Shown here piece after piece: positions 9,564 to 19,500 of a DNA stretch of 64,000 nt. A model generated the notes under the pieces. The model saw only the letters and a program-made list of their open reading frames with translations. It had not been told where the DNA came from and ran no database searches. The position numbers and the translations under genes were made by a program. Numbering within the stretch: the stretch's first letter is position 1; the number at the start of each line of letters is the position of its first letter. This DNA comes from Lewinella sp. LCG006 (GTDB lineage Bacteria > Bacteroidota > Bacteroidia > Chitinophagales > Saprospiraceae): assembly GCF_040784935.1 (NCBI RefSeq), contig NZ_CP160680.1:4248501-4312500 (forward strand). The letters are read 5' to 3'.

Positions 9564-11642
9564 TTAATAAGCCAACAATTCCGCCAGCTTATCAGCAACT
9601 TTCTCGGCATTGGGTAGCATTGTCGCTTCCAGCGTGCTATTAAGTGGAATAGCGGGCATATTGGCGGATCCCAAGGTCATTACCGGAGCATCCAAGTATT
9701 CGAAACAATGTTCCTGGATACGAGCGGCAATACTCTGGGCAAAGGTATTGTGCACGGGTTCTTCCGTCAATACCAAAACCTTACTGTGGCGGCGTGCAGC
9801 CTCGTAGATGTATTCCTCGTCAAGGGGGGCTAAGGTTCGCAAGTCTACAACTTCTACCTGCCCGGGGAATTTCTTGGCAGCATTTAAAGCCCAGTGAACC
9901 CCCATGCCATAGGTGATAACGGCCATGGTAGTGCCTTTCTCTTTTTCTTCGTCGGTAGCCTTTAGTGGTGAAGTAGCTTGCCCAAATGGCAGCACATAAT
10001 CAGCAGCCGGCTCAACGGTTCGGGCGGCTTCGGTACCCGGTACTTTCGACCAATAGAGGCCTTTATGTTCCAGCATGACCACTGGGTTGGGGTCGTGGTA
10101 AGCTGCTTTCATCAACCCTTTGAGGTCGGCACCATTACTGGGGTAGGCAATTTTAATGCCACGGATATTGGTCAGTACCGATTCTACACTGGAGCTGTGA
10201 TAGGGACCTCCGCTGCCATAGGCGCCGATAGGTACCCGCAATACCATGCTCACCGGCCATTTGCCATTGGAAAGATAGCACGAGCGACTTACTTCCGTAA
10301 AGAGCTGGTTGAGGCCCGGCCAGATATAATCAGCAAACTGAACCTCTACAAAAGGCTTTAATCCAACGGCTGACATTCCTACCGTGCTGCCTACAATAAA
10401 CGCTTCCTGAATGGGGGTGTTGAATACCCGCTCATCCCCGAATTTCTGCGCCAAAGTAGCCGCTTCACGAAATACCCCTCCCAGGCGAGCACCCACATCC
10501 TGGCCGTACAAAAGACATTCAGGATGTTCTTTCATTAATTCTTCCACCGCGTGCAGCGCACAATCCACCATGACGGTAGGACTACCTTCACTGGGTTGCC
10601 GTTCGCCGCGTTCTTCTTCGATAGCGGTAGGAACAAAATCGTAGGTATAGAGGTCTTCCGGCCGAGGGTCTTCCGCTGCTTTTGCCCGTTCAAAGTCGGC
10701 GGCAACCAGTGCAGCGGCTTCTTGTTCTATGGCTTTGATGGCCTTTTCGGCAACACCTGCATTCAATAAGTATTTGCGCAATTTTGGGTACGGATCGCGC
10801 TTTTGCTGCTCCTCAAGATCATCGCGGTACCATTCTTTGCGTACACCACTGGTGTGGTGATTGAGCAAGGGGACGGAGGCGTGAACCAAAAATGGACGCC
10901 GCTCATTACGAACAGTTTTAATTATTTGTTCGAGGCTTTGATAGCATTCCGCGAAGTTTGTACCATCAACTTTTACGACTTCCAGACCGTGAAAACCGGC
11001 TGCATAATCCGCTGCATCCTGGGCTCGTGTTTCTGCGGCATTGGCTGAAATATCCCAGCCATTGTCTTGCACCAAATAAATGATAGGGAGCTGTCGTAGG
11101 GCAGCCATTTGGAATGCTTCGGCAACTTCTCCCTCCGTCACACTGGCATCACCAAGTGAACAAACGGCAATAGGGGCGGTGTTTTTCTTCCACTTTTGCA
11201 GTCCTGTTTGTTCTTGGTACTGGAAACCCAGTGCTACGCCCGTCATGGGAATGGCTTGCATGCCCGTAGCGGAAGACTGATGTGGGATTTTTGGCATTTC
11301 TTCCCGTCGTAGGCTGGGATGGCTGTAATAGCTACGGCCACCAGAGAAGGGGTCATCACGCTTGGCCATCAATTGCAACATCAGTTCGTAGGGCTCCATA
11401 CCAATGCCTAAGAGCAGCGCATCATCGCGATAGTAGGGCGCAACATAATCTTGTGGTTGGAGCTGCAAGCCCATCGCAAGCTGAATGGCCTCGTGGCCTC
11501 TACTGGTAGCGTGCACGTATTTAGAAACCAGTTTAAAATGGTCTTCATAAAGCTCCGTTAGGGCTTTGGCTGTGGCCATCTTGCGAAAAGCTGTGGTTAG
11601 ATCCTTGGTTTTGATAGTGGTGGAAGGCTTTGATTTTACCAT
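9564..11642 (-). CDS. 2-oxoacid dehydrogenase E1, fused alpha and beta subunits (branched-chain type)
   Basis: A 692-residue thiamine-diphosphate enzyme that decarboxylates a 2-oxoacid and passes the acyl group to lipoyl-E2. The alpha part (about 1-340) has the ThDP/Mg motif GDASVTEG (164-171) through DNGW (193-196) and the phospho-loop-like HHTSGVRKEWYRDD. The beta part (about 355-692) has the VYGQDVG-like strand LLYGQDVGARLGGVF, FNTPIQEAFIVGSTVGMSAVGLKP and the transketolase C-terminal domain. Alpha and beta are separate proteins in many bacteria; the fused form is common in Bacteroidota and usually annotated as 2-oxoisovalerate dehydrogenase. The downstream-facing neighbour at 12056, a LiuC-like hydratase, supports a role in branched-chain amino acid breakdown. 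E2 and E3 are not in the window. Confidence 0.85.
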   Translation of the reverse strand: MVKSKPSTTIKTKDLTTAFRKMATAKALTELYEDHFKLVSKYVHATSRGHEAIQLAMGLQLQPQDYVAPYYRDDALLLGIGMEPYELMLQLMAKRDDPFSGGRSYYSHPSLRREEMPKIPHQSSATGMQAIPMTGVALGFQYQEQTGLQKWKKNTAPIAVCSLGDASVTEGEVAEAFQMAALRQLPIIYLVQDNGWDISANAAETRAQDAADYAAGFHGLEVVKVDGTNFAECYQSLEQIIKTVRNERRPFLVHASVPLLNHHTSGVRKEWYRDDLEEQQKRDPYPKLRKYLLNAGVAEKAIKAIEQEAAALVAADFERAKAAEDPRPEDLYTYDFVPTAIEEERGERQPSEGSPTVMVDCALHAVEELMKEHPECLLYGQDVGARLGGVFREAATLAQKFGDERVFNTPIQEAFIVGSTVGMSAVGLKPFVEVQFADYIWPGLNQLFTEVSRSCYLSNGKWPVSMVLRVPIGAYGSGGPYHSSSVESVLTNIRGIKIAYPSNGADLKGLMKAAYHDPNPVVMLEHKGLYWSKVPGTEAARTVEPAADYVLPFGQATSPLKATDEEKEKGTTMAVITYGMGVHWALNAAKKFPGQVEVVDLRTLAPLDEEYIYEAARRHSKVLVLTEEPVHNTFAQSIAARIQEHCFEYLDAPVMTLGSANMPAIPLNSTLEATMLPNAEKVADKLAELLAY

Positions 11643-11723
11643 GGTGAGGGAGAAATATTTGGTTGTAGTACGGGCAAAAAATAATTATATGTTGAACAAA
11701 TCAAACGCAGGGTTTGCTCAATC

Positions 11724-11972
11724 TCAACCCGGTAATTTTGGTAATTGATTCAACAGCAGTTGGTATTTCAGTTGGTTAAAAGGCGTGTCACCAAAGATCG
11801 AATCGGCCATTTGGTGAGCCATTACACCAGCCATCATCGCTTTGGCTTCTTCTTGCGTATAGCCCAGGTTTACCAATCGCCATAATGTATTCTGAACAAA
11901 TGGAGGCTTTCCACTTGCTAATTGTTCTTCCAGTGTATTCAAAAAAACCTTTAGTAAATCCTGGTGTGACAT
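11724..11972 (-). CDS. Small conserved-looking cytosolic protein, function unknown
   Basis: An 82-residue, mainly helical, soluble protein (MSHQDLLKVFLNTLEEQLAS...). It has no signal peptide, membrane segment or metal motif. The segment NLGYTQEEAKAMMAGVMAHQMAD looks like a helix-turn-helix of a small helical bundle, but I cannot assign a family. It lies 81 bp before the E1 gene on the same strand and 83 bp after the hydratase gene, so all three may be one transcript. Confidence 0.6.
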   Translation of the reverse strand: MSHQDLLKVFLNTLEEQLASGKPPFVQNTLWRLVNLGYTQEEAKAMMAGVMAHQMADSIFGDTPFNQLKYQLLLNQLPKLPG

Positions 11973-12055
11973 TGATTGGGATTACTACGTGACGGATTAA
12001 ATCTGCCTACCTGCGGTAAGCAGGCAGTTATTTCCGTCTTTTTACTACGTATCGC

Positions 12056-12826
12056 TTACTTGTTTTTAAAAGCGGCTATCGCATTCCTGGTAAAGTCGGA
12101 GAGTACCAGTTCGCCACTGATGGCTGCGCGGGTGTCCAGCAGTTCGTTCCAGTTTTCGGTGCCTTCCCAGCTGATGCGCTTGAGTTCACGCATGGCTTGC
12201 GGACTTGATTTTGCCAACTGCTGAGCAAGCTTTAGTACAGCAGCATCCAGTTCTTCGGTGTTGGCAAAAATTGCTGTAAACAATCCTTTCTCGCGTGCCC
12301 ATTCCGCAGTTTGGAATTCGGTAGCATTGATGGCCAATTGCTGAAAAGCACTCTGTCCGATTCTACGTGCTACTGCTGGGCCAACCACAAAGGGACCAAT
12401 TCCAATCGCCAACTCACTAAGTTTTACTGCCGCAAAAGTAGTTGCCAGACAGTAATCGGTAGCGGCAGCAAGTCCTACACCACCACCGATGGTTTTTCCT
12501 TGTACGCTCCCAATGACAAACTTTGGGCATTCTCGCAAGGCATTAATGACCCGCGCAAATCCTAGAAAGAATTCTTTACCCTCCGTAAAATCCTGGATGG
12601 CCATCAATTCATCAAAGCTTGCGCCGGCACAAAAAGTACGGTCACCGCCACTTTTAAGAACAATGACCCGGCAGTCTGCATTGCTACCAGCCTGGCGGAT
12701 GGCATCGCGCAATTGCGCGAGTAGCTTTCCCGGAAGGCTGTTGTGCGCTGGATGTGAGAAAGTGATGGTCATGATACCGTCGGTAAGCTGCGTATCAATT
12801 TGTCCTAAAGTTGTTCTGTCTTCCAT
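12056..12826 (-). CDS. Enoyl-CoA hydratase/isomerase family protein, LiuC-like
   Basis: A 256-residue crotonase-fold enzyme acting on acyl-CoA. The oxyanion-hole segments are FCAGASFDEL and GKTIGGGVGLAAATD. One catalytic glutamate is kept (KLSELAIGIGPFVVGPAVARRIG), whereas the other classical position, the E of GGGxEL in mitochondrial hydratase, is glycine here. The GGGVGL form and the phrase G-P-F-V-V-G-P-A-V match bacterial methylglutaconyl-CoA hydratases of leucine degradation (LiuC) better than classical beta-oxidation enzymes. The nearby branched-chain E1 fits this. The exact substrate is inferred. A quasi-palindrome sits right before the start codon. Confidence 0.75.
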   Translation of the reverse strand: MEDRTTLGQIDTQLTDGIMTITFSHPAHNSLPGKLLAQLRDAIRQAGSNADCRVIVLKSGGDRTFCAGASFDELMAIQDFTEGKEFFLGFARVINALRECPKFVIGSVQGKTIGGGVGLAAATDYCLATTFAAVKLSELAIGIGPFVVGPAVARRIGQSAFQQLAINATEFQTAEWAREKGLFTAIFANTEELDAAVLKLAQQLAKSSPQAMRELKRISWEGTENWNELLDTRAAISGELVLSDFTRNAIAAFKNK

Positions 12827-12827
12827 A

Positions 12828-12845
12828 CGAATGAATGTTCGTTCG
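12828..12845. promoter_or_regulatory. Operator-like quasi-palindrome before the hydratase gene
   Basis: CGAATGAATGTTCGTTCG pairs at 7 of 9 positions about its centre and begins 2 bp upstream of the hydratase ATG. Its pattern (AATGAA-TG-TTCGTT) resembles TetR/FadR-type operators that control acyl-CoA genes. No TetR gene is in the window. Confidence 0.35.
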
Positions 12846-12998
12846 CAAAGGTAAAAAAAACTAGGTAGCTTTTATACCTGTTAATTGGATCCCCCTTTCG
12901 TTAAAAAGTCTTAAAAAGGCGTTAGGGAAGGATTAAAGGTACTTTGGAGGGGTACCAAAAGTGACCTGAGAACGTCAATACCTACAAATCACAGAGCA

Positions 12999-13169
12999 AT
13001 GCGTAAATTTATTGACACTTTCGTTTTGGTATGTTTGCTGGTGGGCCCGGCTTTGGTGCTTACTTGCGTACGCCAACCTGCTCCTGAGCAAATTTCCGAA
13101 GAGCAGTCGATTGAACAAGAAGAAGCACCTGCTGACTTATACGTTTACAACGAATATCCCCGTCCTTAG
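12999..13169 (+). CDS. 56-residue membrane-anchored or secreted small protein
   Basis: An ATG at 12999 opens a 56-codon frame: a short basic start (MRKFIDT), a hydrophobic segment FVLVCLLVGPALVLTC (about residues 8-23), then a hydrophilic, strongly acidic tail rich in E and Q ending in LYVYNEYPRP. The cysteine at 23 might be a lipoprotein acceptor (VLTC), although the lipobox is not ideal. It stands after 170 bp of leader that could carry its promoter. Its stop codon overlaps the stop of the convergent glycosylase gene, sharing the bases TTAG at 13166-13169. I do not recognise a family. The start is chosen because the signal-like segment begins there. Confidence 0.55.
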   Translation: MRKFIDTFVLVCLLVGPALVLTCVRQPAPEQISEEQSIEQEEAPADLYVYNEYPRP

Positions 13170-13957
13170 TACTTCTTTTGCCAGGGCTTTGCCCAATAGG
13201 TAGTCCTCCCCGCAATTTTTCCACTTTCCACTTTGCTTTTACCATCCGGTGCTACATGATCGTTGAAGCGCCATTTATTCCAAAACCAACCTTCCTCATA
13301 TTGCTTGTAATACGGTGATTTCTCGACGGCCTCGTGAAGTACCTCTTGCGTTTTGGTAAAAATCTCTTTTTTCTTGGCCTTTGGAATTTTTTCTACAACA
13401 CTTGCCGGATGCACCCTGGTCTGATAGAGTACCTCATCTGCGTAGAGATTGCCTACGCCAGCGAGGTGTGATTGATTTAAAAGGAACCCTTTAATACTGG
13501 TTTTTCGCCCTTCCATTGCCGCCAGAAATTCCTCTTCTGTTATCTCCAGCGCATCTGGCCCCAGTTTCTTTTCGAGGATATATGCATCCCGGTCTTCGAG
13601 GTAATTTACCCTTGCAAATTTTCGGGCATCATCAAACCCGAGGCGATGCCCCTCCTGAAAGACAAAAGCAAAGCGTTCAAAACGTGGCCGATCCTCATCG
13701 TCGTGATAAAGTTTTAAATCTCCCGTCATCCCGAAATGCAAGAGGACACTATGCCCATTGTCCAGATCTGCAAAAAGGTATTTACCCCGCCGCATGGAGT
13801 CAACGAAGGTTCTACCTTTTAGCTTTTCGGCAAAAGTAGCCCCGTCGCTATTTCGGATGATCTTATCGTCGGAGACATCCACCCGCATAATCGTCTGCTG
13901 GAGGGCCGCCTCATTAAAATACTGTTGAAAAGTGTGGACTTCGGGGAGCTCGGGCAT
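13166..13957 (-). CDS. Fpg/Nei-type DNA glycosylase without the zinc finger
   Basis: A 263-residue base-excision repair enzyme (formamidopyrimidine-DNA glycosylase/endonuclease VIII family). The catalytic N-terminus PELPEV (Pro2, Glu3 after Met removal) and the beta-lobe lysine (RRGKYL, Lys59) are present, as is the helix-two-turn-helix with GVGNLYADEVLY (about 167-178). The C-terminus keeps the arginine of the DNA-binding hairpin (GRTTYW, Arg251), but the four zinc-binding cysteines of bacterial MutM are missing; the protein contains no cysteine at all. It therefore resembles the 'zincless finger' form known in NEIL1 and some other homologues. Whether it removes 8-oxoguanine, as MutM does, is not certain. 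Confidence 0.85.
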   Translation of the reverse strand: MPELPEVHTFQQYFNEAALQQTIMRVDVSDDKIIRNSDGATFAEKLKGRTFVDSMRRGKYLFADLDNGHSVLLHFGMTGDLKLYHDDEDRPRFERFAFVFQEGHRLGFDDARKFARVNYLEDRDAYILEKKLGPDALEITEEEFLAAMEGRKTSIKGFLLNQSHLAGVGNLYADEVLYQTRVHPASVVEKIPKAKKKEIFTKTQEVLHEAVEKSPYYKQYEEGWFWNKWRFNDHVAPDGKSKVESGKIAGRTTYWAKPWQKKY

Positions 13958-14203
13958 GGTTTGGTTTTTGGTTAGGTAACAGGGAGGATTAGTGTAGGGT
14001 TCAAATTGTGCCGATTTTGGAGAAGGTTAGCTAAGTTGCCGCTAGGGAACGTTAAAGCGATAACAGCTAACTTTAAAATCGATTTATTGTTTTAATTTTA
14101 ATGATATGGCTAAAATAAAAAAAAGGCTAAATTGAATTTAATCAAATAGTTTACTTATTTTTAACATAAAGGAGATAAGCATCATCAAGGCTCTGAGAGA
14201 AAT

Positions 14204-16525
14204 ATGAGTATTCCAACGGAAAAAGTAAACTACCAAGGAAACCCTATCGTGTCAGTTAGGATTGTCAGTATTCACCCCAGTCGGCTGGTGGTGAGTTTGC
14301 CTGATCGTCGGCGGGGGTATATTTATAAAAATGATTGGAGTTGGGATGATAGTGTGAGAAGTGAGCCTCTGGAATTTGAGAAAGAAAAAAAGATAGAGGC
14401 TGTGCTCATGCGCGGACAGGCCGGACGGGAAAGTCAACGACTGTCCTTGCGCCATCTAGAAGATCCGTGGGCAAATGCAGGGCCTTATGAGAGAGGACAG
14501 AACGTACTTGCTGAGATTATTTACCTGCGCAAGAATTCGATCTACGTGCAGTTGATTCCAGGGGTTACAGCCGTTATTTATTCAAAAGACATTCCTTTGT
14601 TACCCCATCAATTACCGGGGGACAAATTAGCGGTTGGGGATAAAGTACGAGGAACAATAATCGATTACTCCCGCAGTAAAAAACGTATTACCTTAAGTTT
14701 GATCCAACCTCTCATTCAAGCGGAAAAAGATGGACCACTTAATCTGAAAGCAGAATTTGAGAAGGAGTTGATTCATTTGATTTCTCGTTCTTCTTTTGAT
14801 CACAAAAAAATAAGCAGCAGAGTAAAATATCACTATTCTAAACCTTTAGATCGTCTACAGCGAATTCTACTGGTGGAGGATAATGTTGGTGATAGTAGAA
14901 TTGTTTCCGAATTGTTAACCAAAGAATTGTATGCCAAAGTAAAAGTAGTGACCTCTAGTGCGGCAGCGCTAAAAGCTATAGAATCGGGGGAATTGTATGA
15001 TTTGGTTTTAACGGATTTGAATCTACATGGTGTAGATAACGGTATAGAATTAGCTACAACCCTGCATCATATCTATCCTAACCAAGCTATAGCATTGATG
15101 AGTAACAATGCACTCGCGGAGTTCAAAATTAAAGATTTTGAAAGGCTATATGGTAAGAACTTGTTATTTCTAGAGAAACCATCTACTAAAGATTTGGCGA
15201 TTCGTTTTATTGAAGGTCTACGATTGCTGACGAACGGAAAGATTAAAATATTAAAAGATAGCCACGAAAGCAAAGATGAAAGACTATTCAGTAGTCTGGA
15301 GCAACAGTTGGAGCAAGGGGGATCACGACAAGAACGCCTCAAAGGTATACTGAAAGACTTGTGTCTGATTAGCAATTTGAATCGGGCCATCTTGGTGAAG
15401 GTAGACGGGCTGAAGAAAGTCGTAGAAGTGGTAAGTGATTATAGCACTAATGGAGAAAATTTACTGCCGGAACATTTAGATAATTTATACTTCAGTGCGG
15501 TGCGCGATATAGCAGAAGATCGAGAAACCTTGTATATCTCTCAAAAAGATGATCAAAAGCGGTTGATCAGAATGCACAACTTTTTTCCAGGTATTGCCTT
15601 TTATTCCTGTTACGGCATATCCATTCCCGTTCCTCTCTCTCAGAATCGTTATGCGCTAATAGTCCTTGACAACGGGAGTGATATATCGGGAATGTCTATC
15701 AGCCGAATCCGTACAGCAGGTGCTTATTTGAGTATGACCTTGGAACATGGAGCAATGCTGGAGATTGTACGTAAGCAGCAAGATTTGGCCTTACAAGGCA
15801 CATTAATGGGAACACTTCTGCACGAACTCTACAATAAACTGGGACCTTTGTTTGGCTTTCTGGAAATGGGCCAGAAATTGCAAGAAGGTGGAAAGAAAGA
15901 AGAATTTTGGGAATATGTCGCGGATGTAGGCCCGGATTTATTACGGATCAAAGAGCTTACACGAGCCTACACTCGATTGGCAAAATTTGAACTGGAATTT
16001 ATTTCGCTTAACACCATTCTAGAAAAGGTAAAACAACAGCTGCTTCCTAACGCCCAGGAAAAAGGCATTCAGCTAGTCGTCGAAACCGATCCGCGTCAGC
16101 CGAAAATATGGGGTATTCCTATTCATTTGGAACAGGTTCTGACGAATGTAGTTTTGAATGCAATTCAATGGGTAGACGAACAAAACTATCAGTGGCAGAC
16201 TATCAATGCCAGTCATGGTTGGACTGCCGCAGAAGCTTTACAAAATCTCCGCTTGGTAAAGATAGGAGTATGTGAGTATCCTCAGAAAAACATTTGCTGT
16301 ATTTTGATTACTGATCAAGGGCCTGGGATACCTTACCATCTACGCCAGCGAATTTTCTATCCTTATATCAGTCAGCATAAAGATAGGCAAGGACTGGGTT
16401 TACACATTAGCCGGGATTTGACGGAGGCAATGCACGGCAAGCTTGCTTACGTCGATAGTATTCGATTTCTTGGTAGTCTTTTTGCGTTGTTTTTTCCTAT
16501 TGTAAATGAATCGAAAGATGAATAA
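14204..16525 (+). CDS. S1-S1-REC-GAF-histidine kinase fusion
   Basis: A 773-residue soluble signalling protein with an order I do not know from a described family. Residues about 14-84 and 96-166 look like two S1/OB-type nucleic-acid-binding domains (GYIYKND...; PGVTAVIYSKD, KVRGTIIDYSRSKKRITLSL). A receiver follows (about 218-340) with acidic pair Glu225/Asp226, phospho-acceptor Asp271 (LVLTDLN) and Lys325 (LEKPS). A divergent GAF-like region spans about 375-525. The kinase core has the H-box LLHELYNKLGP (His540), N-box QVLTNVVLNAIQ (Asn648, Asn652), DQGPGIP (704-710) and GLGL (730-733). No membrane segment or signal peptide is present. Its end overlaps the next gene by up to 20 bp, indicating coupled expression. 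Confidence 0.85.
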   Translation: MSIPTEKVNYQGNPIVSVRIVSIHPSRLVVSLPDRRRGYIYKNDWSWDDSVRSEPLEFEKEKKIEAVLMRGQAGRESQRLSLRHLEDPWANAGPYERGQNVLAEIIYLRKNSIYVQLIPGVTAVIYSKDIPLLPHQLPGDKLAVGDKVRGTIIDYSRSKKRITLSLIQPLIQAEKDGPLNLKAEFEKELIHLISRSSFDHKKISSRVKYHYSKPLDRLQRILLVEDNVGDSRIVSELLTKELYAKVKVVTSSAAALKAIESGELYDLVLTDLNLHGVDNGIELATTLHHIYPNQAIALMSNNALAEFKIKDFERLYGKNLLFLEKPSTKDLAIRFIEGLRLLTNGKIKILKDSHESKDERLFSSLEQQLEQGGSRQERLKGILKDLCLISNLNRAILVKVDGLKKVVEVVSDYSTNGENLLPEHLDNLYFSAVRDIAEDRETLYISQKDDQKRLIRMHNFFPGIAFYSCYGISIPVPLSQNRYALIVLDNGSDISGMSISRIRTAGAYLSMTLEHGAMLEIVRKQQDLALQGTLMGTLLHELYNKLGPLFGFLEMGQKLQEGGKKEEFWEYVADVGPDLLRIKELTRAYTRLAKFELEFISLNTILEKVKQQLLPNAQEKGIQLVVETDPRQPKIWGIPIHLEQVLTNVVLNAIQWVDEQNYQWQTINASHGWTAAEALQNLRLVKIGVCEYPQKNICCILITDQGPGIPYHLRQRIFYPYISQHKDRQGLGLHISRDLTEAMHGKLAYVDSIRFLGSLFALFFPIVNESKDE

Positions 16526-19500
16526 ACGTCCTAACATCATTATCGTAGATGATGATGTACAATTCGTCAAGGATCTGCAACGACAATTGAAGTACCGTGA
16601 TGTACAGGTCGATCACGTCTTTAATGCAGGCAATGAATTGTTGGAGCACCTCACTAATCTCGGGAAGGAGAATATAGAGTATACCGCGGTTTTAATTGAC
16701 TTCGTACTCCCAGATGTTTCCGGTCGTGAGCTTGTTAATCAGCTCATTAAGGACTACCCAAAGCTAGATGTTATTGTAATGTCTGGTCAGGATCTTCAGG
16801 GAAGTATTCGAGCTTACGCGATGGGAGCCTATGCGATCATGTCTAAACCGATTGATTATAATGAATTGACTTTTACGCTGGAAGAATTAACACACCGGAA
16901 CCAAATCGCAGATCACATTGCAGAGGATTTACGCATAATAACTGGTTTTGATTGTATTTTGGTATGGGAAATTGTCTGGGATGATTACCCAAACTATAGA
17001 ATTACTGGTCATGTAGGGAAAGGAGCGGATAGGGATTTTGTGGAAAAAACTAGAATGGATGCAGTAAATTATCCCAGGGTTAGAAAAATGCAAAGTGGGA
17101 ATTCGGTTTATTATGAAGATATAGCTACCGAAGAAGATTTTCAGCATCATAGGGAAGCTGCTGATCGGAATTGGGTGTCGCTGCTTAGTTTTCCTTTTAG
17201 GCTAGAAGACGGTAGGTTAGTAGGTTGGATTGATTGTTACAAAACGGAAAAATTCACCTTTGCAGATGCTCAAGACGCAGCTCAGAAAAGAGGCTATCTG
17301 AAGCGATACGCCAAGATCGCAGGCGAAAATATCCAAGCCCAGCGATTGACCAAGCAGACTCGAATTATTCACGAAACTAGTCAGAACCTTGCGGGTACTC
17401 TCCACGAAGAACTTATTTACAAATCTATTCTAAATAAAGCATTGGAGGTCACTTATGCTGATTATGGATGTGTGTATCGATTCTCGCCAGGAAAAGGAGA
17501 ACTAAGTCTTATCGCCAAAACAGGAAAAGAGGTGACCTTAGCAGATGAAATTATTCCGACAGGGAAGGGAGGAGTAATTGGGAAGCTTACCAAAAGCCAG
17601 GGCTCTATTTACGTTAAGGACGTTACCAAAGAAGAGAAAGGGATTTATGATCCTCAAAAAGATCGTTCTACCAGGCACGAAGCAGAATCAGGCAGTTTAA
17701 TGGCCGTAACACTGAGGAGAGGAGATCGCACGCTTGGAGTACTTTTGGTGAAAACTAAACACCCTGATTTCTTCATTCCAGATGACCTTCAGTTTCTAAC
17801 CAGTATGGCCGCCATCGCAGCTGTAGGAATGGAGCGGCAGAAGTTGACACATCACTTAGAGGAGGTGAGTCGACGGGCACAAATGGCGACCAATTTCAAA
17901 GACCTTTCTACTTACGTGGTAGAGGCCGTGAAAGATTTGACTGATGGTACCGTAAATTTATGGATGATGAGTAAGGAGGATGGAGAGGGAGACGAGTTCC
18001 TGCGTCTTGTCGATTCTTCTATGCCGAGCTTGTTGAAAGTAGACGAACGCATTCCCACTGCTCCGGGCGAAAGTGTTGCTGGCTTTGCTATGGAAAAAGG
18101 GGGCTATGTATTGATTGATGATTTGGATAAGCATACTGGCTCAGCATTCATCAATCAAAAGGTAAATCCAAGAGATAACGGGCACTCCATTTTGGTTGTG
18201 CCGCTTTTAGGGAAGAATAAGGAAAAGCTCGGTGTGCTTACTGTATTGCATACCGATATCAATAAGTTTTCGCCGGATGACGGATTACTCATCCAGCATT
18301 TTGCCAACCAAGCAGCATTGGCTCTACAAGGACAGCGTCAACTGGAAATTCTCCAGGCATTGGCGCGTATTGGCCAAGAGTTGATGACTACCTTATCGGA
18401 CACTAAAACCTATTTGCAGAAAGTGGCCACGCTGGCCTGTGAAGTAAGTCAAGCGACCTCCGTAGTAATCTACCCTTACGATTACAAAAAAAAGCTATTC
18501 TACGCCAACGAGTACAACGTAGCGGCAGGAAAGATAAAATTTGTCAAGAGTAAATTGACGGTTAAACCTCGTCAAAAAGGCATAGCAGCACTCATCCGGA
18601 CATATGGAGCTGTTCGGGTCGAAGAGGGTTCAAAAGAGGAACCGTTAAGGATTTATTTTGGGGACATTAATGGTGCGCAACTCATTAGCGAACCCGGCAG
18701 TGCGATATACAAACAAATCCGCCAGTTTGTTGAGGATTCAGACTTTATTCGGCGGGAAAAAATTCAGTCTTTTATCGGAGTATCATTGGTAGCGGAAACG
18801 AAAAAAGATGAGTTAGAAGAAGTAGCGGTAATCTATTTCAATTATCGATCACCTCGTCACTTTACACAAGAAGAACTCCGGGTGATCAATATTTTTTGCC
18901 ACCAGGTGGCCAACGTTATTCACCGTAACCGACTTTTTAATGAGTTAGAGGAAGAGCGCAAATTGATTGAGGGGGTACACAATTCCGCCCTGACTATCCT
19001 TAAAGAACAAGGACAAGAAAAACGGCTCAACAAGATTGTGGAAGAAGCAACCTCCTTACTGGGTGCTGAGGGAGGCGAAATCTATCTCACTATCAATGGC
19101 AGTCAGAAGGATTTGCAGTTGGTTGGGAAGCATAATCTTCCTGATGAGAAAATGAAATTGGGTGCAATTCTTCGCCAAAGTGATGGTGTAGGTATGGCGC
19201 TGACCGTAGCCAGAACGGGAAAGTATTTAATTGAAAATGATTATCCAAAATCAAAATATAAAGTTCCCAAAATGAAGTCATTCTTTTCCGCAGTCGTAGA
19301 GGTTCCTCTGTTATTGCAGGGTAAAGTGATTGGAGTACTGGGAGTATTTGATAAGAAAGAAAAACAGGAATTTACCAATACTCACGTGCGTATTTTGGAA
19401 CGCCTTGCCGCTCAAGCGGCTCTGGCAATATACAATGTCCTCTTGTACGATGAATTAGATGCTTTATACATGGCAGGGGTGGAAATCTCACAAAATAAAG

